DNA of 64,000 nt from Tabrizicola thermarum (GTDB taxonomy: Bacteria; Pseudomonadota; Alphaproteobacteria; Rhodobacterales; Rhodobacteraceae): positions 1-64,000 of the forward strand of contig NZ_KZ984538.1 in the NCBI RefSeq assembly GCF_003574395.1, written 5' to 3'. This document shows positions 17,975 to 25,127 of this stretch, piece by piece. The notes below the pieces were generated by a model, which had not been told where the DNA came from, made no database searches, and worked only from the letters and a program-made list of their open reading frames with translations. The position numbers and the translations under genes are program-made. The first letter of the stretch is position 1, and every line of letters begins with the position of its first letter.

Positions 17975-18958
17975 TCAGATCGCGACCGCCACCTCATAGG
18001 CGCGGTCCATCATCGCCTGGGTGCCGCGGACGAATTCCAGCGGGCAGGGATAGGCCGCCCCCGTCCGCACCGACCGCGAGAACGCCTCGACCTGAAGCCT
18101 GTAATGGTTCGCCGTGGGAAAGCGTTCCACCGTCACCCGGTTGCCGTTCTGATGCAGCTCTACCTCGGCCAGGTCGTTCACGTTGGCGTTGAACGGCCCG
18201 CCTTCCAGCCGGATCATGCCCTTCGTGCCCTGGAAGGTCGCCACCTGCCGGTTGTACATCCGCATCGAGGTCATCGAGCCATAGGTGAACCGCCCGCGCG
18301 GCCCCTCCATCGTCGCGGCCACCTGGGCGAAGACATCCACCCCGTTCGCCCAGGCGATCCGGGCCGAGAGGTCCACCGGCTCGGCCCCGGTGACGAACCG
18401 GGCGCAGCCGAAGGTATAGACCCCGATGTCGCGCAAGGACCCGCCGCCGGTTTCCGGCTTCATGCGGATATTGCCGAGGTCGGTCAGGTTGAAGCTGAAG
18501 GACACATCGGCATGGACCAGATCGCCGATCTCGCCCGCCTCGAACCACTCTTTCGCGCGCTGCCATTGCGGATGGTGGACGATCATGTAGGCCTCGGCCG
18601 CCAGAAGGCCCGATGCGTCACGCGCGGCGATGATCCGGTCGATCTCCTCGGCCCGCAGCGCGATGGGCTTTTCGGTCAGCACATGCTTGCCCGCCGCCAG
18701 CGCCTTCAGCGTCCATTCCACATGCAGATGGTTCGGCAGCGGAATATAGACCGCGTCGACCCCCGGATCGGCCAGCAGCGCCTCATAGGTGGGATGCACT
18801 GTCAGGCCGGGGCAGAAGGCCCGGAACCCCGCAGCCTTCGCCGGGTCCGACGTCGCCAGCGCCACCAGTTCGGCCCCTTCGGCGGCATGGATCGCGGGGG
18901 CCATGTGTTCGCGCGCGAAATTGGCGGCGCCAAGCACACCCCATCTGACTGGTTTCAT
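17975..18958 (-). CDS. Gfo/Idh/MocA family oxidoreductase
   Basis: NAD(P)-dependent sugar or diol dehydrogenase-like protein, 327 residues. The N-terminal Rossmann segment is VRWGVLGAANFAREHMAPAI. The family signature is VLTEKPIALRAEEIDRI, and a C-terminal substrate domain includes GGGSLRDIGVYTFGCARFV. The sequence is closest in style to trans-1,2-dihydrobenzene-1,2-diol dehydrogenase-like members. The substrate is unknown. It is transcribed in the same direction as pmtA, with a short spacer. Confidence 0.9.
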   Translation of the reverse strand: MKPVRWGVLGAANFAREHMAPAIHAAEGAELVALATSDPAKAAGFRAFCPGLTVHPTYEALLADPGVDAVYIPLPNHLHVEWTLKALAAGKHVLTEKPIALRAEEIDRIIAARDASGLLAAEAYMIVHHPQWQRAKEWFEAGEIGDLVHADVSFSFNLTDLGNIRMKPETGGGSLRDIGVYTFGCARFVTGAEPVDLSARIAWANGVDVFAQVAATMEGPRGRFTYGSMTSMRMYNRQVATFQGTKGMIRLEGGPFNANVNDLAEVELHQNGNRVTVERFPTANHYRLQVEAFSRSVRTGAAYPCPLEFVRGTQAMMDRAYEVAVAI

Positions 18959-19012
18959 GACCGCCCCCCCTGCTTGCCGGATGTCGGGCGCACTAGGGCA
19001 GAGTTTGCCGGA

Positions 19013-19630
19013 CTATTCAACCCGCCGGAAGCGCAGGAAGGTCATCAGTCCGAAGGGCGGGACCTGGACCTGTTCCTCCAGTCTCAGCTTCGGATGGCCC
19101 AGCACCCGCTCGATGGCGAAATCCGAATGCCAGCCCAGAAGATCGGCCAGCGGTGCCGCCAGCCGCTCGGCCCAGGTCCAGCCCTCGGCCCGCCCGGCAA
19201 AGTGATTGGCGATCATGACCGAGCCGCCGGGCCGGCAGACGCGGGCCATCTCGTCCAGCACCCGCCCGGGCTCGGGGACGACCGACATGATGTGCATGGC
19301 AGCCACATGGTCGAAGGCGGCATCGGGAAAGGCGATCTCGCGGGCGTCCATCTGGTAAAGCCCGGCCAGGTTCTTCAGACCCTTCCGCTGGGCGCGGTTC
19401 GCGGCCTCGCGCAGCATCTCGGCCGACAGGTCGATTCCGGTGATGCGCACATTCGGGGCGTAGTAGTCCAGCGCAAGGCCGGTGCCGATCCCCACTTCCA
19501 GCACCACGCCGCCCTGGGCGTTGACATGGTTCGCAGCCAGGATGCGGCCGCCCTGGGTGATGCGGCCAAAGGTCAGGTCATAGACCGGGGCCCAACGACG
19601 ATAGGTTTTCTGAATGGCATCGATCTGCAT
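19013..19630 (-). CDS. pmtA: phosphatidylethanolamine N-methyltransferase PmtA (Rhodobacter type)
   Basis: SAM-dependent methyltransferase of 205 residues matching the roughly 203-residue R. sphaeroides PmtA. That enzyme methylates phosphatidylethanolamine three times to phosphatidylcholine. The SAM motif I is VVLEVGIGTGLALDYY near residue 42, and RWAPVYDLTFGRITQGGR opens the protein. Upstream lie psd and pssA, which make the substrate, so the three genes form one pathway. The frame is open well upstream, but the ATG at 19630 fits the family start. Confidence 0.93.
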   Translation of the reverse strand: MQIDAIQKTYRRWAPVYDLTFGRITQGGRILAANHVNAQGGVVLEVGIGTGLALDYYAPNVRITGIDLSAEMLREAANRAQRKGLKNLAGLYQMDAREIAFPDAAFDHVAAMHIMSVVPEPGRVLDEMARVCRPGGSVMIANHFAGRAEGWTWAERLAAPLADLLGWHSDFAIERVLGHPKLRLEEQVQVPPFGLMTFLRFRRVE

Positions 19631-19713
19631 GCGACTCTCGTGAAAATTCCCGCGCCCGGGACTGTGCCCGGCCTGCGCAGGATTGCAAGCAAAAGACGCA
19701 ACCCTGGCGTGCG

Positions 19714-20466
19714 TCAGCCGGTCGGCGCCCGGCGCCATCCCCGCAGCGCCAGCCACAGGACCCCCGCCAGATAGGCCAGGCACAGCGCCAGCAGCGTGAC
19801 CCAGGGGTAGGTCAGGACCGCCGCGACAACCACCACCGCCGCCACCAGCACATAGCGCGCATGGTCCGAGGAAACGGTGATCCGCTTCAGCGACGGCGTG
19901 CGGACCCGGCTGATCATCAGCGCGCCGATCCCGACCATCCAGGCCGCCACCAGCACCGGCGAAATCTGCAGGGTCCGGTCCAGGGCAAAGACCAGATACA
20001 GCGGCGACAGCACCAGCAGCGCGCCCGCAGGCGAAGGCACCCCGATGAACGTGGTCTTCTCCGCCGCCTCTCCCGCCGCCACCTTGCTGCCCACGTTGAA
20101 CCGGGCCAGCCGCAACATGCAGCAGACCACATAGACCAGCACCGCGATCCACCCCAGGCTCGTCTCGGGCCGCAGCCCCCACAGATACAGGACCAGCGCC
20201 GGCGTCACGCCGAAGTTCACGAAATCGCACAGGCTGTCGAGTTCCGCCCCGATGGCGCTTTCCGATTTCAGCATCCGCGCCAGCCGCCCGTCCAGCCCGT
20301 CCAGCGCCGCCGCGACGCCGATCAGCAGCACCGACAGCGTGTAATTCCCGGCAATCGCATAGCGGATCGCCGTCAGCCCCGAACACAGCGCCAGGATCGA
20401 CACCAGGTTCGGCAACAGCTTCAGAAGCAAAAGCTCGCGCGGGGCGTCGGTCGGGTTGCGAGCCAT
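19714..20466 (-). CDS. pssA: CDP-diacylglycerol-serine O-phosphatidyltransferase
   Basis: Integral membrane enzyme making phosphatidylserine from CDP-diacylglycerol and serine, 250 residues with about eight hydrophobic helices. The CDP-alcohol phosphotransferase motif is present as LDGLDGRLARMLKSESAIGA followed by ELDSLCDFVNFG, including all Asp residues. It begins three bases after the psd stop; the pmtA gene follows 83 bases later. Confidence 0.95.
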   Translation of the reverse strand: MARNPTDAPRELLLLKLLPNLVSILALCSGLTAIRYAIAGNYTLSVLLIGVAAALDGLDGRLARMLKSESAIGAELDSLCDFVNFGVTPALVLYLWGLRPETSLGWIAVLVYVVCCMLRLARFNVGSKVAAGEAAEKTTFIGVPSPAGALLVLSPLYLVFALDRTLQISPVLVAAWMVGIGALMISRVRTPSLKRITVSSDHARYVLVAAVVVVAAVLTYPWVTLLALCLAYLAGVLWLALRGWRRAPTG

Positions 20467-20469
20467 GGG

Positions 20470-21162
20470 CTACTCCACCCGCGCCGCACGCGCCGGGGCG
20501 TCCTGACCGATCAGCGCGATCACCGTCTCGCCCGCGATCATGGTCTGGCCCAGCGCCACCTGCGGCTGCACGCCCTCGGGCAGGTAGACGTCCAGACGGC
20601 TGCCGAAGCGGATCAGGCCAAAGCGTTCGCCGGTCCGCACCCGTTCGCCCGGCTGCTTCCAGCACATGATCCGCCGCGCCACCAGGCCCGCGATCTGCAC
20701 CACCGCGATCTTGCGGCCGTCCGCCATCTCGATGGCCAGCGCATTGCGCTCGTTCTCCTCGGATGCCTTGTCCAGCGAGGCGTTGAAGAACTTGCCCGGA
20801 CGGTAGGCCACCGCCGTCACTGTCCCCGCGATGGGCGCCCGGTTCACATGGCAGTTGAAGACCGACATGAAGACCGAAACCCGCACCAGAGCCTCGGGGC
20901 CCATCCCCAGTTCCGCCGGAGGCACCGCGCGCTCGATCAGGCTGACCACCCCATCCGCCGGGCTGACCATGAGCCCCGCGTTTTCCGGCACCGCGCGCCG
21001 GGGGTCGCGGAAGAAGTAGTAGCACCAGACCGTCAGGCCCAGGCCCAGCCAGCCCAGCGGGTCCCAGATCCAGAACAGGATCAGCGTGACCAGCGCGAAG
21101 ACGGGCACGAATTTCCACCCCTCGGGGTGCATCGGTTTCACAAAGGTGTCGATCATGCGCAT
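20470..21162 (-). CDS. psd: phosphatidylserine decarboxylase proenzyme (short type)
   Basis: A 230-residue pyruvoyl enzyme of the short (archaeal/alphaproteobacterial) Psd class. N-terminal hydrophobic segments ([32 protein letters not shown]) precede the catalytic domain with [16 protein letters not shown]. The self-cleavage site is [14 protein letters not shown], where Gly-Ser is cut to leave the pyruvoyl group. It produces phosphatidylethanolamine for pmtA. The start MRMIDTF is chosen; the second ATG, two codons on, is also possible. Confidence 0.95.
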   Translation of the reverse strand: MRMIDTFVKPMHPEGWKFVPVFALVTLILFWIWDPLGWLGLGLTVWCYYFFRDPRRAVPENAGLMVSPADGVVSLIERAVPPAELGMGPEALVRVSVFMSVFNCHVNRAPIAGTVTAVAYRPGKFFNASLDKASEENERNALAIEMADGRKIAVVQIAGLVARRIMCWKQPGERVRTGERFGLIRFGSRLDVYLPEGVQPQVALGQTMIAGETVIALIGQDAPARAARVE

Positions 21163-21200
21163 GGGCGTCCGTCTACCGCTCCCTGCGCCGATGGGCAAAC

Positions 21201-21228
21201 AAAAAGGCCGTGACGCGCTGTCACGGCC
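21201..21228 (-). terminator. rho-independent terminator of rpoH
   Basis: A perfect 9-bp stem GGCCGTGAC/GTCACGGCC with loop GCGCT (21206-21228) is followed on the minus strand by TTTTTGTTTG. It lies 20 bases after the rpoH stop and separates it from psd. Confidence 0.92.
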
Positions 21229-21248
21229 CCTTGCCCGTCTGCCCCGGC

Positions 21249-22148
21249 TCAGGCCGGGATCGCCATGCCCTTGCCGCGGGCCAGCTCGCGCATCCTGGCC
21301 TGCAACTTCTCGAAGGCCCGGACCTCGATCTGGCGGATGCGTTCGCGGCTGACGCCATAGCTTTCCGACAATTCCTCCAGCGTCACGGGCTCTTCCGACA
21401 GCCGGCGCTGCATCAGCACATCCTTCTCGCGGTCGTTCAGCACGCTCATCGCCTGCACCAGAAGCGCGCGGCGGGCGTCCAGCTCGTCCTTTTCCGCATA
21501 GGCTTCGGCCTGGTCGCTGTCCTCGTCCTCCAGCCAGTCCTGCCACTGGGTGGCGCTGTCCCCGTCCGAGCCCACGGTCGCATTCAGCGACGCATCCGAC
21601 CCCGACAGCCGCCGGTTCATGTCGATGACCTCATCCTCGGACACCGACAGATCGCGGGCGATCTGGGCCACGTTTTCCGGGCGCAGATCGCCCTCTTCCA
21701 GCGCGCCGAGCTTGGCCTTGGCCTTGCGCAGGTTGAAGAACAGCTTCTTCTGCGCGCTTGTCGTGCCCAGCTTGACCAGAGACCACGACCGCAGGATGTA
21801 TTCCTGGATCGAGGCGCGGATCCACCACATCGCGTAAGTCGCCAGCCGGAACCCCTTTTCCGGGTCAAAGCGCTTGACCGCCTGCATCAGGCCCACGTTC
21901 GCCTCGGAAATCACCTCGGCCTGCGGCAAGCCATAGCCGCGATATCCCATGGCGATCTTCGCGGCCAGCCGCAGATGGCTGGTGACCAGCTTGTGCGCAG
22001 CACTCGTATCCTGGTGATCGACCCAGCGCTTGGCCAGCATGTATTCCTCTTCCGGCTCCAGCAGAGGAAACTTGCGGATTTCCTGCAGATACCGGTTCAA
22101 GCCCTGTTCCGGGCTTGGCGCGGGAAGGTTCGTGTAGGTGCTCATCAT
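21249..22148 (-). CDS. rpoH: heat-shock sigma factor RpoH (sigma-32)
   Basis: Alternative sigma factor of 299 residues. Region 2 includes [20 protein letters not shown] and the -10 recognition helix [19 protein letters not shown]. Region 4 ends with the [23 protein letters not shown]. An insertion rich in acidic residues ([20 protein letters not shown]) precedes region 4. Its N-terminus ([20 protein letters not shown]) is of the RpoH-I type of Rhodobacter. Two tandem ATGs follow AGGGGGG. The second (22145) has the better spacing. Confidence 0.96.
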   Translation of the reverse strand: MMSTYTNLPAPSPEQGLNRYLQEIRKFPLLEPEEEYMLAKRWVDHQDTSAAHKLVTSHLRLAAKIAMGYRGYGLPQAEVISEANVGLMQAVKRFDPEKGFRLATYAMWWIRASIQEYILRSWSLVKLGTTSAQKKLFFNLRKAKAKLGALEEGDLRPENVAQIARDLSVSEDEVIDMNRRLSGSDASLNATVGSDGDSATQWQDWLEDEDSDQAEAYAEKDELDARRALLVQAMSVLNDREKDVLMQRRLSEEPVTLEELSESYGVSRERIRQIEVRAFEKLQARMRELARGKGMAIPA

Positions 22149-22193
22149 TGCCCCCTAATCTGCCCGGTGCGTCAGCGCCCCCGGGAAGGCGAT

Positions 22194-22222
22194 AACCTAA
22201 AGTAACCGCCACCCGCTTGCAA
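22194..22222 (-). promoter_or_regulatory. candidate rpoH promoter
   Basis: On the minus strand TTGCAA (22222-22217) is separated by exactly 17 bases from TAGGTT (22199-22194), ending 45 bases before the rpoH ATG. The match to the sigma-70 consensus is moderate (four and three of six), so this is a suggestion from spacing and position only. Confidence 0.3.
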
Positions 22223-22413
22223 GGCCCATCTGACATTCAACTTTTAACGCCAAGTATAGGTTCCTCCGTGGCGCACAAGGAAACGTGTCAAGCGTTTCAC
22301 GCGAATGTCAGGTGGGGCAAGGCGGCAGGCCCCATGTCGGGTTCTCCCCACCTGCCCTCGCGCGGTCGGTCTGCTAAGCCTCGGGACAACACCGCCCTTC
22401 GCCGCAGGTTGCC

Positions 22414-22965
22414 ATGCGCCCTTCTCAACTCACCCCGCTCGCCGTCCTCACCCTTGCCTTGCTTCTGTCCGGTCCCGCCCGTGCCGAATACCCCTGCGGT
22501 TTCGCAGGACCCGGCGAAATCATCGTCGGCCAGACCGAGGGCGGAAACGGCGTGGCGTCGGTGCCGCTGTGCGAATACGTGGGCGAGGATGACGGCACCT
22601 ACAACGATGACAGTGCTCCGCAGGGCTACTGGGTCGACCAGTATGCGACGCTGGTCTGGGGCACCGACAGGGGCGGCCAGCCAAGCTATGCCTGGTATCT
22701 GAACGCCCCCAGCCAGGCCGTCGCGGATGCCGGAGCGATGGACCAGTGCCGCGCCACGGGCCTGGCCGATTGCGTCGTCGCCACCTACGTCGTCAACGGG
22801 TCCATCGCGGTTGCCGTCGATACCGGCGGCATGTTGTACTCGGACTGGGGCACCGACCCGCGCGAGGCAAGGAAGAAGGTCCTGAAATACTGCAAGGCCC
22901 AGGGCGGCAAGGGCTGCAAGGTCGAACAGGTGCTCGACAGCCCGGCGGCCTGGGTCGGCCAGTAG
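22414..22965 (+). CDS. secreted DUF4189 domain protein
   Basis: A 183-residue protein with an N-terminal signal peptide (PLAVLTLALLLSGPARA, predicted cut before EYPCGF). The mature part has about seven cysteines. The repeating pattern AWYLNAPSQAVADAGAMDQC ... SDWGTDPREARKKVLKYCK is the DUF4189 signature of small-residue strands and DAxxxALxxC helices. Function is unknown; it is presumably periplasmic. It lies divergent to rpoH, in the gap where rluD and rpoH are usually neighbours. Confidence 0.85.
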   Translation: MRPSQLTPLAVLTLALLLSGPARAEYPCGFAGPGEIIVGQTEGGNGVASVPLCEYVGEDDGTYNDDSAPQGYWVDQYATLVWGTDRGGQPSYAWYLNAPSQAVADAGAMDQCRATGLADCVVATYVVNGSIAVAVDTGGMLYSDWGTDPREARKKVLKYCKAQGGKGCKVEQVLDSPAAWVGQ

Positions 22966-22994
22966 GTCCGGCCGTCCTCGTCGCTGCCCGGCAG

Positions 22995-23027
22995 CTTGCT
23001 CTTTTCCAAAATACTCCCGCCGGAGGC
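22995..23027 (-). repeat. GGAGTATTT repeat, copy a
   Basis: On the minus strand this reads GCCTCCGGCGGGAGTATTTT then GGAAAAGAGCAAG. It matches 60655-60687 at all but about two of 33 positions and shares its core with 32302-32324. It lies between the convergent DUF4189 and YjhX-like genes. Confidence 0.75.
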
Positions 23028-23083
23028 CCCGGCCCCCACAGGCGCAGGGCCCGGCCTTCCGACCGGACCCTGCTCCTGTTTCC

Positions 23084-23341
23084 TCAGCCCTGGTTGTCGG
23101 CCTGCGCCCGCACCGAAACGCGCCCCAGCCGCGAGATGCGGTAGGGACCGCCGCCTTCCGACGCGATCAGACCCTTGCGCCGCAGCCGCTGGAAGACCTC
23201 CAGCGTGCAGTCGGCCAGGATCAGGCCGTCGCGGGTGACGCAAAGGATCTCGTCGATCCGTTTGCCGTTGCGCGAATGATCGATGCGCCCGCCCAGGGCG
23301 AGGACATGCAGCACGCGCTGCTCGGTCCGTGAGATGTTCAT
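23084..23341 (-). CDS. YjhX (TopAI)-family protein
   Basis: An 85-residue protein resembling E. coli YjhX along its length: MNISRTEQRVLHVLALGGRI, then VTRDGLILADCTLEVFQRLR and GGPYRISRLGRVSVRAQADN. E. coli YjhX is a toxin that inhibits DNA topoisomerase I and is neutralised by YjhQ, a GNAT-type antitoxin encoded beside it. No acetyltransferase-like ORF is adjacent here, so this copy is an orphan or uses a distant partner. The start at MNIS rather than the ATG ten codons upstream follows the family. Confidence 0.85.
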   Translation of the reverse strand: MNISRTEQRVLHVLALGGRIDHSRNGKRIDEILCVTRDGLILADCTLEVFQRLRRKGLIASEGGGPYRISRLGRVSVRAQADNQG

Positions 23342-23376
23342 TCGGGTAAGTCCGTCGTATGTCGCCATGCCGGACC

Positions 23377-23446
23377 GGACGAAGGGAAAGGCACTTCGTC
23401 GGGTCGTTCATGTCATCCGGCGGGCCCCTGCGAAGGGGCGGATGAC
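23377..23446. repeat. intergenic hairpins upstream of the YjhX-like gene
   Basis: GACGAAG ... CTTCGTC forms a hairpin at about 23377-23400. GTCATCCG/CGGATGAC (23412-23446) encloses an inner CCCCT-GCGA-AGGGG stem. The second resembles the GTCATCCCCGCGAAGGCGGG element at 225-244, so it is probably another REP-like unit. No gene is present from 23342 to 23638. Confidence 0.5.
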
Positions 23447-23568
23447 GTCAGCGGGCGAATACAATCTCGGACATAAGGGCACTCCATCGGCCGTTGGCGG
23501 CCAGTGCAAGGGGGAGATTACCGCAGACAACCGGCCCCCGCAACCGCGTGGGAAAACATTGCCAGAAG

Positions 23569-23630
23569 CTTAACGCCCACAGCCAACCAATTGATTTCAT
23601 TGGACGGAGAAAAAGCGCCGCGCGCGGCGC
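23569..23630 (-). repeat. two-hairpin dispersed repeat, copy 2 (rluD terminator)
   Basis: On the minus strand GCGCCGCGCGCGGCGC then TTTTTC starts nine bases after the rluD stop, a good rho-independent terminator. Downstream CCAAT-GAAATCA-ATTGG forms a second hairpin, followed by TTGGCTGTGGGCGTTAA. The loop GAAATCA is identical to copy 3 while the stem bases differ in a compensating way. Confidence 0.75.
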
Positions 23631-23638
23631 GCACGCCC

Positions 23639-24721
23639 TCATCCCGCCCGCAGGGCCTCGATCAGCCCGGCCATGTCGGCAGGCAGGGGCGAGGAGAACT
23701 CCATCCTCTCCCCCGTCACCGGATGGTCGAACCCCAGGCTCGCCGCATGCAGCGCCTGCCGGGGGAAGGCATTGCCGAGGCGGGCCCCCTGCCCCAGCAC
23801 CTTCTCCGACAGCCGCTTCTTCCCGCCATAGGTCGGGTCGCCCACCAGCCCGTGCCCGGCATAGGACAGGTGGACCCGGATCTGATGGGTGCGCCCGGTC
23901 TCCAGCCAGCAGTCGACCAGCGCCGCCTGCCCTGCGAAGCCCTCGACCACCCGCGCCCGGGTGACGGCGTGCCGGCCCTCATCCCAGACCACCGCCTGCC
24001 GCTGCCGGTCGGTCCTGTGCCGCGCGAGGTGGGTGGCGATCTTCAGGATGCCGCCCGCCTCGAAACTGATCCCCCGCAGCCCCCGCAGCCGCGGATCGGT
24101 GGCCGAGGGCAGGCCATGGACCACCGCCAGGTAGTGCCGGGTGACCGAGTGATCCTCGAACTGCCGCGCCAGCCCATGATGCGCCCGGTCGGACTTGGCC
24201 ACGACCAGAAGGCCCGAGGTATCCTTGTCGATCCGGTGCACGATCCCCGGCCGCCTTTCGCCCCCGATCCCCGACAGCGTGTCGCCGCAGTGGTGGAGCA
24301 GCGCGTTGACCAGCGTCCCGGAAGGCGAGCCCGGCGCCGGGTGGACGACCATCCCGGCTGGCTTGTCGATGACGACGAGATCGGCATCCTCCCACACGAC
24401 CGACAGCGGGATATCCTCGGCCAGGGTCTCGACGATCGCGGCCGGGGCAAGGTGCAGGTGGTAGACCTCGCCCTCGGCGACCCTTGCCTTGGGATCGGTG
24501 ACCGCCACCCCGTCCCGGCTGACCGCGCCTTCGGCGATCAGCCGCATCAGCCGCGACCGCGACAGCGCGGCCTCCTCCGGCACGGCGGCGGCAAGCGCCT
24601 TGTCCAGACGGGCCGGGGCATCCGGGCCGATGGTGACGGCAAGGCCCGTCCCCGGACCGGCCGCAGGGCCCGTCCCCCGACCACTTGCGACCTCGTCGTC
24701 GTCCTCGTAAGGCTCTTCCAT
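23639..24721 (-). CDS. rluD: 23S rRNA pseudouridine synthase RluD
   Basis: About 360 residues: an S4-like RNA-binding domain (ARLDKALAAAVPEEAALSRS) followed by an RluA-family catalytic domain. The signature HRIDKDTSGLLVVAKS carries the catalytic Asp, and GRTHQIRVHLSYAGHGLVGD is also diagnostic. It modifies helix 69 of 23S rRNA. The start ATG at 24721 overlaps the start ATG of the plus-strand DUF6476-like gene head to head (CATG). The frame continues upstream but only as antisense of that gene. The N-terminus is acidic (MEEPYEDDDE). Confidence 0.95.
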   Translation of the reverse strand: MEEPYEDDDEVASGRGTGPAAGPGTGLAVTIGPDAPARLDKALAAAVPEEAALSRSRLMRLIAEGAVSRDGVAVTDPKARVAEGEVYHLHLAPAAIVETLAEDIPLSVVWEDADLVVIDKPAGMVVHPAPGSPSGTLVNALLHHCGDTLSGIGGERRPGIVHRIDKDTSGLLVVAKSDRAHHGLARQFEDHSVTRHYLAVVHGLPSATDPRLRGLRGISFEAGGILKIATHLARHRTDRQRQAVVWDEGRHAVTRARVVEGFAGQAALVDCWLETGRTHQIRVHLSYAGHGLVGDPTYGGKKRLSEKVLGQGARLGNAFPRQALHAASLGFDHPVTGERMEFSSPLPADMAGLIEALRAG

Positions 24722-25064
24722 GTCCGATCCCGTCCCGCCTGTCATCGCCCCCGACCCCTCCGAAGCCCCGCTGCCAGCCAGCCTGCGGCTTTTGAAGTGG
24801 CTTGTCATCCTCTTGACCCTGACGATGATCGGCGGGGTGATAACCGTGGTCGGGCTGCTTGTCACCCGCATGCCCCAGGCTTTCAGCACCACCAGCCCCA
24901 CCTTGCCCGAGGGTCTGACCCTGCCCGCGGGCACCGAACCCGCCGCCATCACCTTCGGCAGCGACTGGATCGCGGTCGTCACGACAGACGATCGCATCCT
25001 GATCTATGGCAGGAATGGCGCCCTTCGGCAGGAGCTTCGCCTCACGGCCCCAGCCGGGCCTTGA
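24720..25064 (+). CDS. DUF6476-like single-pass membrane protein
   Basis: A 114-residue protein, conserved next to rluD in Rhodobacterales. It has an acidic/Pro-rich N-terminus, one hydrophobic helix (LLKWLVILLTLTMIGGVITV), then a soluble part with TLPEGLTLPAGTEPAAITFG and DWIAVVTTDDRILIYGRNG. Its start codon shares two bases with that of rluD. AAGG inside the rluD coding region serves as ribosome-binding site. Function unknown. Confidence 0.8.
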   Translation: MSDPVPPVIAPDPSEAPLPASLRLLKWLVILLTLTMIGGVITVVGLLVTRMPQAFSTTSPTLPEGLTLPAGTEPAAITFGSDWIAVVTTDDRILIYGRNGALRQELRLTAPAGP

Positions 25065-25127
25065 CCGATCCGGCAACGTCGGGGCTACTGTCTGCGAACC
25101 GCCCACAACCCTTGGTGCGTCCCGGCG

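Noticed and set aside
19631-21118. Very long open frame continuing upstream of pmtA
   Set aside because: It is out-of-frame reading through pssA and psd; the pmtA family length and ATG at 19630 settle the start.
22215-22235. CTTGCAA..CCAT as a plus-strand heat-shock promoter
   Set aside because: The two elements are far too close together for an RpoH promoter.
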